The notes below the pieces were generated by a model. It was not told where the DNA came from. It did no database searches and worked only from the letters and a program-made list of their open reading frames with translations. Positions 22,608-31,186 of a DNA stretch of 39,374 nucleotides are shown here, piece by piece. The DNA is from Bacillota bacterium (lineage in GTDB: Bacteria; Bacillota; Clostridia; Oscillospirales; Acutalibacteraceae), in contig JAKJCA010000025.1 in NCBI GenBank assembly GCA_022706685.1, forward strand, positions 1 through 39,374, given 5' to 3'. Position numbers and translations under genes: made by a program. Position 1 is the stretch's first letter, and each line of letters starts with the position of its first letter.

Positions 22608-25600
22608 TTATGAGGGCGGCGGCGCTTCGCCGCACAGGTAATCGAATATCTTTTCCAGCACATCAAGCTGCTTCTCCCCGTCTTTGACAGCGACAGAGAG
22701 ATGCGGCTTCCCTTTTGAGCTGATGGTCACGCGCCCGCGCATGGAGCGCGCCAGGCTCATCGCGCGCTCCATATCGATACGGTCGATATACAGCAGCAGC
22801 GATGAAGAACGTTTTCCGATTTCATAAATGCCGCAGCGCGTGGCGCAGCTTCGCAGCAGAGCCACCTTCAGCAGCCCCGTCACGCAGTCCGGCGGGTCTC
22901 CGAAACGGTCGGCCAGTTCGTCGAAAACATCGAGGTAATCCTCCCGGGTGCGGATGTCCGCAATGCGCCGGTACATATAAAGTCTTTGCGGGACGAACGG
23001 GATATATTCCTCGGGGATATAAGCGTTGATGGGCAGGTCGATGAGGCATTCTTTTTCGGGCACTTCCGGTTTTTTGCCTTTTTCCTCGCTGATGGCTTCC
23101 GACAGCAGCCGCAGGTACATCTCGTAGCCGACCGCTTCCATGTGGCCGTGCTGCTGCGCGCCGAGGATGTTCCCCGCGCCCCGCAGTTCCAGATCGCGCA
23201 TCGCGATTTTAAAGCCGGAGCCGAACTCCGTAAACTCGCGTATGGCGCTCAGGCGCTGCTGAGCGATGTCCGTGATTTCCTTGCCGCGCGTGAAGGTGAA
23301 ATACGCGCTCGCCCTGCGCGGCGAACGTCCGACCCGTCCGCGGATCTGATGCAGCTGCGAGAGCCCCATACGGTCGGCGTCCTCGATAATCAGGGTGTTG
23401 ACGTTGGGCACGTCGACGCCGGTTTCGATGATGGTGGTGCAGACGAGGATATCGATTTCTCCCTCGAGCAGCCTGCGCCAGATATCGCTGAGTTCGTCCT
23501 CGTCCATCTGCCCGTGGGCGACGCCTATCCGGGCCTGCGGCAGCATTTCCCTGATTTTGGCGGCTGTTTTGTCGATGGTCTCGACGCGGTTGTGCAGGTA
23601 GTAGACCTGCCCGGCCCTTCTGAGTTCGGCGGACATCGCCAGGGCGAGGACGTCCATATCGTGCTCGATGACATAAGTCTGGACAGGCACCCTGTCCTGC
23701 GGCGCCTCCTCGAGGGCCGACATATCCCGTATGCCCGTCATCGCCATATTGAGCGTGCGGGGAATCGGCGTGGCAGTGAGCGTCAGCACATCGACGGCAG
23801 GGTACATTTCCTTGAGCCGTTCTTTTTGCGCGACGCCGAAACGCTGCTCTTCGTCGACGATAATGAGCCCGAGGTCTTTGAAAACGACGTCTTTGGAAAT
23901 CAGGCGGTGCGTGCCGACGGCGATGTCGACGCTGCCCCTTCTGAGGCCGTCGAGCGATTTTTTGATTTGGCCGGGCGTACAGAAACGCGAGAACATGGCC
24001 GACTCGACGGGGAAACCCTCGAAACGTTTTTTGATGGTTTGAAAATGCTGCAGGGCCAGTATCGTCGTCGGGACAAGCAGCGCGCACTGTTTCCCGTCCG
24101 CGACGCATTTGAAAGCGGCCCGCAGCGCGACCTCGGTCTTGCCGAAACCGACGTCCCCGCACAGCAGCCGGTCCATCGGGTAGGGCTTTTCCATATCGCG
24201 CTTGACTTCGTCGATGCAGCGCAGCTGATCGGCCGTCTCTTCGAATTCGAAACGTCCTTCAAAATCGTTTTGCATGTCGATATCGGGGGAAAACGCGTAA
24301 CCCTTGACCTGAATGCGTTTGGCGTACAGGGCGGTCAGCTGTTTGGCCATGTCCTTGACGGCGGCCGAAACGCGCGACCTCGTTTTCTGCCATTCTTTGC
24401 CGCCGAGGCGGTTGAGCTTGACGTTTTTTTCACCGCCAGGGCCGATGTACTTCGACACTTGGTCGAGTTGGGTGACGGGCACATACAGCACGTCGCCCTT
24501 GTCATAGCGGATTTTGATGTAGTCTTTCACCGTACCCGCCGCGGAGAGCTGCGCGATGCCTTCGTAAAGGCCGATGCCGTGGACGGCGTGCACGATATAA
24601 TCGTCTTTTTTTAATTCTTCCAGGCTGTTGTAGGCGTTTTTCTTGCGGCTGCCCGGCGCGATTTGCACGGCCGACTGCCGGCTGCCGTAAGTAATCAGGA
24701 CGGTTTTCGACGCGGGGTATTCGAACCCCGCCGACAAGCCGCCCGCAAGAACCGAAACGGTGCCTTGCGGGAAAGTCGCCGGCAACTCGGAATAGTAATG
24801 GGCGGATATGCTTTCTTTCAGCAAATCAGAACAGAGGTTCTGGGCCGCTTTTCCCGTTCCGGCCATAATAATGCAGGTGTTGTCTCGCTTTTCGGCAAAA
24901 GGCTTCAGGTCGCTGAGCAGCACCGAGAGCGAACCGTTCCAGGCGCTCAGATGCCGGGCATTGACCGTCACCAGTTCCTTCAGCGGGGTGTCGGCAGAAC
25001 CGCGCGGCAGGTTGTCCAGGTAAACGGCGCCGAAACGGTAATACAAGCCGGTGACATCGTGCCAGCCGAGTTCAAAGGTGTCGAGCCCTTTGCACAGCAG
25101 GCCCTCTTCGAGATACAGGTTGATGTCCTCGCGCATGAGGGTTTCGCAGGCATGGGCCGTCTGCTTGACGGAGAAACTTTCGCTGACAAACAGCAGGGCG
25201 TCCGGCGCGTAGTCGAAAACGCTCGCGCTTTGCGGGTAGAGCAGCGGCATGTATCTGTCGAGCGAAGCCAGCGGCGTGCCCGCGGCGAGGCGGCCGAGGT
25301 CCTCGTGGAGCCTGTCGCGCGCCTTTTGAGCGTATTTGCCCTTGACGGAGCGGGCGAGTTTCTCAATCAGTTCCCGAAGTTTGCCGCAGTCCTCGCAGAG
25401 CACCTCGCGCGCGGGCGTGATGACCGCTTCGCCCGGCTTTTCCAGGCTGCGCTGTGTCTGCGGGTCGAACACGCTCACCGAGTCGATGGTGTCGCCCCAC
25501 ATCTCAATGCGGAACGGCAGACTGAAACATGGCGAGAAAAAGTCGAGAATGCCTCCGCGCCGGGCGAACTGCCCCCTCCCGTCGACCTGCTGCGAACGGA

Positions 25601-26081
25601 TATAGCCGGCTTTGAGCAAAAGGGCGCACAAACCGTCGAGACTGTAGGTGTCCCCGGTTTTCAAGGTGCGGATCCTGGCGGAAAACTCGTCGAGCGGTAT
25701 CGTCAGCTCCAGCGCCGCTTCAATCGGGCAGACGACACAGTCGCATTTGCCATTCATCAGCGCGTACAGGGCGGCGATGCGCCTGTGTTCGTATTCATGC
25801 GACTGGCCTTCCGCCGCGCGGAAGGAAAAATCTCTCGCAGGGAACAAAAGGGCCTTGGCTCCGAAGGCGTTCAGGTCGGAAACCAGCCGCGCCGCGTGCG
25901 CTTCGTCCGGCGTCAAGATCAGCGCCTTTTTTGAGAATTCCTCTATCAAGGCCGCGGCAAAGTTCGCTTTGTGGACATGCGAAAGCCCCGTCACAGACAT
26001 CGGCAGCCTGCGGCGGGCAATCCCTGCGGCAACGGCCCGGTACTCGGGATTGTCAGACAGTATGTTGGAGAAACAGGACAT
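22608..26081 (-). CDS. mfd: Transcription-repair coupling factor
   Basis: 1157 residues from the ATG at 26081; an upstream in-frame start would add basic residues not typical of the family, while AGGGGTG lies before this one. Mfd uses ATP to push stalled RNA polymerase off damaged DNA and recruits UvrA. UvrB-like domains fill about 1-350. The RNA polymerase-interacting domain (about 480-560) has KKDDYIVHAVHGIGLYEGI and YDKGDVLYVPVTQLDQVSKY. The RecG-like translocase has Walker A GDVGFGKTEVA (about 635-645), DEEQRFG (about 740), LTATPIPRTLNMAMTGIRDMS and a QIRGRVGRS motif. The C-terminal TRCF domain starts near ECLIDLPINAYIPEEYI. It lies 34 bases after a HAD hydrolase gene. Confidence 0.97.
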   Translation of the reverse strand: MSCFSNILSDNPEYRAVAAGIARRRLPMSVTGLSHVHKANFAAALIEEFSKKALILTPDEAHAARLVSDLNAFGAKALLFPARDFSFRAAEGQSHEYEHRRIAALYALMNGKCDCVVCPIEAALELTIPLDEFSARIRTLKTGDTYSLDGLCALLLKAGYIRSQQVDGRGQFARRGGILDFFSPCFSLPFRIEMWGDTIDSVSVFDPQTQRSLEKPGEAVITPAREVLCEDCGKLRELIEKLARSVKGKYAQKARDRLHEDLGRLAAGTPLASLDRYMPLLYPQSASVFDYAPDALLFVSESFSVKQTAHACETLMREDINLYLEEGLLCKGLDTFELGWHDVTGLYYRFGAVYLDNLPRGSADTPLKELVTVNARHLSAWNGSLSVLLSDLKPFAEKRDNTCIIMAGTGKAAQNLCSDLLKESISAHYYSELPATFPQGTVSVLAGGLSAGFEYPASKTVLITYGSRQSAVQIAPGSRKKNAYNSLEELKKDDYIVHAVHGIGLYEGIAQLSAAGTVKDYIKIRYDKGDVLYVPVTQLDQVSKYIGPGGEKNVKLNRLGGKEWQKTRSRVSAAVKDMAKQLTALYAKRIQVKGYAFSPDIDMQNDFEGRFEFEETADQLRCIDEVKRDMEKPYPMDRLLCGDVGFGKTEVALRAAFKCVADGKQCALLVPTTILALQHFQTIKKRFEGFPVESAMFSRFCTPGQIKKSLDGLRRGSVDIAVGTHRLISKDVVFKDLGLIIVDEEQRFGVAQKERLKEMYPAVDVLTLTATPIPRTLNMAMTGIRDMSALEEAPQDRVPVQTYVIEHDMDVLALAMSAELRRAGQVYYLHNRVETIDKTAAKIREMLPQARIGVAHGQMDEDELSDIWRRLLEGEIDILVCTTIIETGVDVPNVNTLIIEDADRMGLSQLHQIRGRVGRSPRRASAYFTFTRGKEITDIAQQRLSAIREFTEFGSGFKIAMRDLELRGAGNILGAQQHGHMEAVGYEMYLRLLSEAISEEKGKKPEVPEKECLIDLPINAYIPEEYIPFVPQRLYMYRRIADIRTREDYLDVFDELADRFGDPPDCVTGLLKVALLRSCATRCGIYEIGKRSSSLLLYIDRIDMERAMSLARSMRGRVTISSKGKPHLSVAVKDGEKQLDVLEKIFDYLCGEAPPPS

Positions 26082-26115
26082 AATCACCCCTGGAAGGGTA
26101 TGGATTCGGGTCCAG

Positions 26116-26727
26116 TCAGATAACGATGCCGCTCGAGCGCATCGCCCTCTTGAGCGCGCGTATATCGCCGTCTGCAAAACAATGAGACTGCATCCCGAGC
26201 GCGGCGCCGGTTTCGACATTTGCCGGGGTGTCGTCGATGAAAAAGCATTCTTCGGCCGTCAGGCCGAAACGGGAAAAAAGAATCTTGTAAATGGAAGGAT
26301 CCGGTTTCATGACCTGATGGTCGGCGGAGATGACAAAGCCGTCGAAATATCCGAATGCGGGTACGGAATCCTTGAAGCCATAAAAATCCCGCGAGGTGTT
26401 GGAGAGCAGATATACGCCGTACCCCGCGTTCTTGAGGCCGCGCACCATCTGTTCCATCCCCGGCTTTGGCGGCATCTCGCCGTACCAGTTTAAAACCAGC
26501 CGCTCGGCTAAATCCCTGTATTCGGTCCGCACGCTCGACGAAATGCGCCGGGCGGTCTCATGTACCGTCAGCGTCCCCATGTCCATTCCAACCCATTCCT
26601 TGCTTGCGAAGACCTTCTGCAGCAGATACGCCACGTCTTCGCGGCGGACGTGATGCCTGGCCAGCACCGCGCGCGGGTTGAATTCGACAATCACTCCGCC
26701 CATGTCGAATACGATGTTTTGAATCAA
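26116..26727 (-). CDS. HAD-superfamily hydrolase, subfamily IA
   Basis: About 203 residues from TTG 26727. The longer frame would add residues without family character; TTGGGG upstream of the TTG is a weak ribosome-binding site, so the start is provisional. Motif I is FDMGGVIVEF, with the nucleophile Asp; the usual second Asp is Gly, as in the YihX-like branch (DLGNV). Motif II is LLSNTSRDFY, motif III the Lys in VMKPDPSIYKILF, and motif IV FFIDDTPANVETGAALGM. YihX-type enzymes dephosphorylate sugar phosphates such as alpha-glucose-1-phosphate; substrate here is unknown. It precedes mfd by 34 bases and probably shares its message. Confidence 0.9.
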   Translation of the reverse strand: MIQNIVFDMGGVIVEFNPRAVLARHHVRREDVAYLLQKVFASKEWVGMDMGTLTVHETARRISSSVRTEYRDLAERLVLNWYGEMPPKPGMEQMVRGLKNAGYGVYLLSNTSRDFYGFKDSVPAFGYFDGFVISADHQVMKPDPSIYKILFSRFGLTAEECFFIDDTPANVETGAALGMQSHCFADGDIRALKRAMRSSGIVI

Positions 26728-26865
26728 ACGGTTTTTGCCCCAACTCAGATTGCAGCGGCTGCTTGCATTATAAGGCAATCGCCCTGCGATTTCAACGCCC
26801 GTCCGGAATCTTTTTTCGAAATGGCGCCGCGCTTGTTTTAAGGCGATATATATTAACAATATAGA

Positions 26866-26871
26866 ATTATA
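26866..26871 (-). promoter_or_regulatory. Candidate -10 for the HAD-mfd transcript
   Basis: TATAAT on the minus strand in an AT-rich stretch (26840-26880) that contrasts with the GC-rich surroundings. No convincing -35 is present (CTGACG lies 19 bases upstream), so this is tentative. It sits back to back with the stronger plus-strand promoter at 26876-26904. Confidence 0.35.
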
Positions 26872-26875
26872 CAAT

Positions 26876-26904
26876 TTGACAATCCACTCCCGTCAGAGTA
26901 GAAT
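26876..26904 (+). promoter_or_regulatory. Promoter of the ABC ATPase-permease operon
   Basis: TTGACA (26876-26881), a 17-base spacer, and TAGAAT (26899-26904): perfect -35 and a 5-of-6 -10. The start codon of the ATPase lies 56 bases downstream. Confidence 0.85.
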
Positions 26905-26959
26905 GATACCGTTTGCAGCCCGGGTGCGGATGCCGATTACCCACAAGGAGCGCGTCGAA

Positions 26960-27661
26960 ATGAGCTTTATCGAGTTTGAATCGGTTTATAAACGATATAA
27001 GATGGGCGAAATCACCATCAACGCCGCGGACAATGTCAGTTTTCAGGCGGAGCAGGGTGAGATTTGCGCGGTCGTCGGTCCCAGCGGGGCCGGCAAAACG
27101 ACGGTGCTCAACATCCTCGGCGGCATGGATTCCTGCGACGACGGCAAGGTGCGCGTCGGCGGCGAGGTTATCAGCGGATTCAAGCGCAAACGGCTCATCG
27201 AATACCGGCGCTATGACGTCGGCTTTATCTTTCAGTTTTACAACCTCATTCCCAACCTGACCGCTCTCGAGAACGTCGAACTCGCCACGCAAATCAGCAA
27301 AAAATCGCTCGACGCCAAAAAAGTCCTTGAACGCGTTGGGCTCGCCGAGCGGCTCAACAGTTTCCCGGCCCAGTTGTCGGGCGGCGAACAGCAGCGCGTT
27401 TCCATCGCGCGCGCTCTGGCGAAAAATCCCAAACTGCTGCTCTGCGACGAGCCGACGGGCGCGCTCGACTATACGACGGGCAAACAAATCCTCAAGCTCT
27501 TGCAGGATACCAGCCGCGAGACGGGCATGACGGTGCTCATTATTACGCACAATCAGGCCATTACGCCGATGGCCAACCGAATCGTCTCGCTGAGAAGCGG
27601 CAGGGTGTTTACCATTGCCGTCAACGATCGCCCCGTATCCGCCGAAAGGATCGAGTGGTAG
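26960..27661 (+). CDS. ABC transporter ATP-binding protein (LolD/MacB-type, partner of an FtsX permease)
   Basis: 233 residues from the ATG at 26960, preceded by AAGGAG. Walker A is GPSGAGKT (40-47), the Q-loop lies in [20 protein letters not shown], the signature is [15 protein letters not shown] (about 138-152), Walker B with its catalytic Glu is [12 protein letters not shown], and the switch His is in IITHN. This subgroup powers mechanotransmission-type transporters (MacB, LolD, BceA), which handle antimicrobial peptides or lipoproteins or signal across the membrane rather than import solutes. Its stop codon is directly followed by the ATG of the permease, with no gap, so the two are translationally linked. 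Confidence 0.97.
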   Translation: MSFIEFESVYKRYKMGEITINAADNVSFQAEQGEICAVVGPSGAGKTTVLNILGGMDSCDDGKVRVGGEVISGFKRKRLIEYRRYDVGFIFQFYNLIPNLTALENVELATQISKKSLDAKKVLERVGLAERLNSFPAQLSGGEQQRVSIARALAKNPKLLLCDEPTGALDYTTGKQILKLLQDTSRETGMTVLIITHNQAITPMANRIVSLRSGRVFTIAVNDRPVSAERIEW

Positions 27662-30600
27662 ATGAGCAAGGCTCTTTTCAGGGAGTTTCTGCGCTCCATA
27701 CGAAGGACAATCAAACGCTATCTGGCGATTATTGCCATTACCGGACTCGGAATCAGCGTTTTTACCGGCGTCAGGGCGACCGGGCCGGATATGGAGGCCA
27801 CGGCAGACAGGTATTTCAACGACAACAACCTGATGGATATCAGGGTGGTTTCGACCATCGGCTTGGCGGGAGAGGACATTGATACTATCCTCGCGGTCGA
27901 TTCCGTCGAAGCGGTCATGCCGTCTAAATTCGTCGACACTTTCGTGGAAAAAGACGGCGCCGAAGCGGTCGGCGTCGAAGGCGCCGCGCTGGTTTGCAGG
28001 GCGATGTCCCTCGATTTCGGCCTCGCGCGGGAAGCTTCCGCGGGCGCCGACGATTCCGCGTACATGAACCGCCTTCACCTGACCGAAGGCAGATATCCGG
28101 ACAAGCCGGGCGAGTGCGTGCTCGACAGCAGCGAGATCAACTCCACGACAACGTTTGAAATCGGCGATAAAATCAAGCTGAAGGGCGACGGGGAAAATCT
28201 CGGCTCCATTCTGACCACCGATGTGTTCACCATCGTCGGCAAAGTCGAAACGCCGCTTTTTGTCTCCTACGAAAGGGGTACGACGCTCGCGGGCGGCGGG
28301 AAACTCGGCTCTTTCATCTACATTCCGGAGGGAGCTTTTAAAACCGATTATTATTCCGAAGTCTACGTCACCGTTAAAGGCGCCGACGCGTTCGGAACGT
28401 TTACCCGGGAATATACCGAACACATCAAAGGCGCCGCGGACAGGATTCAAGCCGTATCGGCGGACGCGGTCAGCCGGAGGGCCGTCCTGCTCGCGGCCGA
28501 ATACACCCCGAAAATCGAACAGGGTGAAAAAGATTATGCCGCCAAGAAGGCGGAGGTGGACGCCGCTCTTGCGAAAGCGCAGGAGAAGGTGGACCAGATC
28601 ATCTACTACGCCAAAAACGGCGAGGCGGAACTGGCGAAGAAAACCGCGGAAGGCCAGGCGATGCTCGACGCTGCGCGGGCAAAACTTGACGCCGCAAAAG
28701 AAGAGTACAATACCGGCCTGGCCCGGTATAACGAGGGTATTGTTCAGTACAACGAGGGGAAAGCCAAGGCGGACGCCGGGCGGCCGCAGTATGAGGCGGC
28801 CGTCGCGCAGCTCAACGAAGCGGCGCAGGATATCAGCGACGCGCAGGAGCGCATCAACCGCCAGCAGGCGCTTGTCGACAGCGCCGAGAACTTTGTCAAC
28901 TCCGCCGACGAGGCAACCCTGGCAACTTTGATTGCCAATCTGAGCGCGGCGGGTTATGAAACGTCGTTTCTCGAATCGCTGCCTCTGTCGGAAGTCAAAG
29001 CGGTTATTTCCGCCAGTCTGGTCCAGTATCGCAGGGTTCTTTCCAACGCTCAGGAAAAGCTTGCCGCCGGGATAGCCGAATACGAAGCCAACAAAAAGAA
29101 AGTCGACGCCGCCACGGCAGAATATGAAAGGCTTGACGCCGCGAAAGCCGAACTTGAAAACGCCAAGGAGCGGCTTTCCCAGGCGAAAATCGACATCGCT
29201 CTCGGCGAAGCGCAGTTCCAGGTAAAACAAGCCGAGTTTGAATTTAAAATCAAGGACGCGCAGCGCGACCTCAACCTGGCCGTCGCGAACGCAGACACCG
29301 CCCAGGCGGAGTTCGACAAGAAAAAAGCAGAGGCGCTCGCAGGATTGGCCGCCGCGCGCCTCGATCTTGATAACGGCAAAAAACTGCTTGCCTCCCTTGA
29401 TACGGCCTCCTGGTATGTTCTGAAAAGGAGCGACCTTCCCGGCAACGCCGATTACAGCATCGCCGTCGAAAATATGGATGCGATTTCAGGCGTCTTCCCC
29501 GTATTCTTCTTTTTTATCGCGGCAGCCGTATGCCTGACGACGATGACGAGAATGGTCGAGGAGGAAAGGCTTCAGCTCGGCACGCTCAAAGCCCTCGGCT
29601 ATACGTCGCGGGCGATCGTATCCAAATATATTTTCTATGCGTTGTCCGCGACGGCTTTCGGCGCCGCCGAAGGACTGATACTCGGGTTCCGCTTGTTCCC
29701 CAGGGCAATCTTCGATGTCTACTCGATTATTTTCAATATGCCTCCCATCCTTCTGCCCTTCAGGATCGGCGACGCGGTGCTCGGCACGCTGCTGATTTCG
29801 GCTACCGTCGCCGCAGCGGCGTTTCTTGCGTGCAGGAAGGAACTGCTCACGCATCCTGCGCAGTTGATGCGTGTCAAATCGCCGAAACCCGGCAGAAAGG
29901 TTTGGCTCGAAAGGATCGGTTTCGTTTGGAACCGGATGAGTTTCACTTCAAAGGTGACGGTCCGCAACCTTTTCAGGGATAAAAAGCGCATGGCGGTGAC
30001 GGTATTCGGCATAGCGGGCTGCACGGCCCTGCTGCTTTCCGCCTTTGGGCTCAACGACTCCGTCGGAGGCGTCGTCGAGAAGCAGTTCGGCGCCGGCGGC
30101 GTATCGCTTTTTGACGGCCAGATCGCGCTCTCGCAGCCAATCGATGCCGGCATAGAAAACAGCGAAGTGCTCGGCTTGCTGAAAAGCGACGTCAGAATCA
30201 AACAAACGCTGCCCGTCTTTTACCAAAGCCTCGACGCCGGTTCCGCTTCCGAAGGCAGCGAGAGAATGAACGCCGGTATCGTGGTGCCGGCCGATACTTC
30301 AACCGTATCCGCTTTTATGCGGCTCGAAAACAGAAAAACGGGTGAAAAGTATCAGCTCGGCGACGACGGCGTGCTGGTGACGGAGAAGTTCGCGGCAAAA
30401 ACCTCAGTGGCGCCCGGCGGCGAGATAGCGGTCGATACACCCGCCGGTACGGTAAAGCTGAAAGTTGCCGGCATCGTTGAAAATTATACGTTTCACTATA
30501 TCTACATTTCTTCCGCCCTTTATGAAAAGGCGTTCGGCGCGCCGCCGCGTTATAATCTGGTGATGGCGAATTTGGCCGACTCGATGAATGCCGGCAGCGC

Positions 30601-31120
30601 GGCCGACCGCAAAAAGGCCGCCGCGGACCTGTCGCGCGATTTGATGAATATGGACGGCATTATGGCGGTGACCCTGACGGACCAGCTGATCGAAAGCTTC
30701 GGAAATATTACGGGCTCCCTGAACGATGTTGTTTTCATCTTTATTCTCGCGGCGGGGGCGCTTGCCTTCGTGGTACTGTACAATCTCAACAACATCAATA
30801 TCAATGAGCGGAAAAGAGAACTTGCTACCATCAAGGTCCTCGGATTTTATGACAGGGAAGTATCCTCCTATATTTACCGGGAAAACGTGTTTCTGACTCT
30901 TTTAGGCATTGCCATCGGCATAGCGGCCGGTATTTTTCTCCACCGTTATATGGTCGCGGTCGCGGAGGTCAATATCGTCATGTTCGGCAGAGAAATCAAA
31001 CCGCTGAGTTATGCCCTAGCATGCGCCATCACGCTGTTTTTCGCGTTGATTGTCAACCTGCTGATGCACCGCTCGCTGAAAAAACTCAGCATGGTGGAGT
31101 CGCTGAAAGTTTCGGAATAA
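27662..31120 (+). CDS. Large FtsX/MacB-family ABC permease with extracellular coiled-coil insert
   Basis: 1152 residues. A first membrane helix lies near 20-38, after a basic N-terminus. An extracellular MacB-like domain (about 45-275) is followed by roughly 300 residues (about 278-582) of Ala/Glu/Lys/Gln-rich heptad sequence, a long coiled coil of two arms. Then the first FtsX domain has three helices (about 608-630, 645-680, 702-728), with the typical LGTLKALGYTSRAIVSKYI. A second half begins with a helix near 773-795, a second extracellular domain, and three further helices (about 1020-1045, 1072-1100, 1112-1132) with ELATIKVLGFYDREV. Such large clostridial permeases are often annotated as putative antimicrobial-peptide or lipoprotein exporters; the substrate is unknown. 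The gene ends before a shared terminator. Confidence 0.95.
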   Translation: MSKALFREFLRSIRRTIKRYLAIIAITGLGISVFTGVRATGPDMEATADRYFNDNNLMDIRVVSTIGLAGEDIDTILAVDSVEAVMPSKFVDTFVEKDGAEAVGVEGAALVCRAMSLDFGLAREASAGADDSAYMNRLHLTEGRYPDKPGECVLDSSEINSTTTFEIGDKIKLKGDGENLGSILTTDVFTIVGKVETPLFVSYERGTTLAGGGKLGSFIYIPEGAFKTDYYSEVYVTVKGADAFGTFTREYTEHIKGAADRIQAVSADAVSRRAVLLAAEYTPKIEQGEKDYAAKKAEVDAALAKAQEKVDQIIYYAKNGEAELAKKTAEGQAMLDAARAKLDAAKEEYNTGLARYNEGIVQYNEGKAKADAGRPQYEAAVAQLNEAAQDISDAQERINRQQALVDSAENFVNSADEATLATLIANLSAAGYETSFLESLPLSEVKAVISASLVQYRRVLSNAQEKLAAGIAEYEANKKKVDAATAEYERLDAAKAELENAKERLSQAKIDIALGEAQFQVKQAEFEFKIKDAQRDLNLAVANADTAQAEFDKKKAEALAGLAAARLDLDNGKKLLASLDTASWYVLKRSDLPGNADYSIAVENMDAISGVFPVFFFFIAAAVCLTTMTRMVEEERLQLGTLKALGYTSRAIVSKYIFYALSATAFGAAEGLILGFRLFPRAIFDVYSIIFNMPPILLPFRIGDAVLGTLLISATVAAAAFLACRKELLTHPAQLMRVKSPKPGRKVWLERIGFVWNRMSFTSKVTVRNLFRDKKRMAVTVFGIAGCTALLLSAFGLNDSVGGVVEKQFGAGGVSLFDGQIALSQPIDAGIENSEVLGLLKSDVRIKQTLPVFYQSLDAGSASEGSERMNAGIVVPADTSTVSAFMRLENRKTGEKYQLGDDGVLVTEKFAAKTSVAPGGEIAVDTPAGTVKLKVAGIVENYTFHYIYISSALYEKAFGAPPRYNLVMANLADSMNAGSAADRKKAAADLSRDLMNMDGIMAVTLTDQLIESFGNITGSLNDVVFIFILAAGALAFVVLYNLNNININERKRELATIKVLGFYDREVSSYIYRENVFLTLLGIAIGIAAGIFLHRYMVAVAEVNIVMFGREIKPLSYALACAITLFFALIVNLLMHRSLKKLSMVESLKVSE

Positions 31121-31131
31121 AAGTCGGGCAC

Positions 31132-31164
31132 AAAAATGCCGCCGCGGTTTTCGGGCCGCGGCGG
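31132..31164 (-). terminator. Terminator between convergent permease and pnp genes
   Basis: Nine-base stem CCGCCGCGG / CCGCGGCGG (31139-31147 and 31156-31164) with an eight-base loop. On the minus strand it is followed closely by ATTTTTG, making it a good terminator for pnp. On the plus strand the stem is followed by TTGCTGTTG, a poorer tail, but it may also stop permease transcription. Confidence 0.85.
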
Positions 31165-31186
31165 TTGCTGTTGTGCGGTAAGGCGC

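Noticed and set aside
22986..24614. 542-residue plus-strand frame opposite mfd
   Set aside because: Shadow of the GC-biased mfd coding strand, no start context or recognisable domain.
26867..29230. 787-residue minus-strand frame opposite the ABC ATPase and permease
   Set aside because: Composition is that of an antisense shadow; it covers the well-supported ABC genes and the promoter at 26876-26904.
28495..29410. Ala/Lys/Glu-rich repetitive sequence that could be taken for a DNA repeat
   Set aside because: The DNA has no regular period; the repetitiveness is heptad coiled-coil coding inside the permease.
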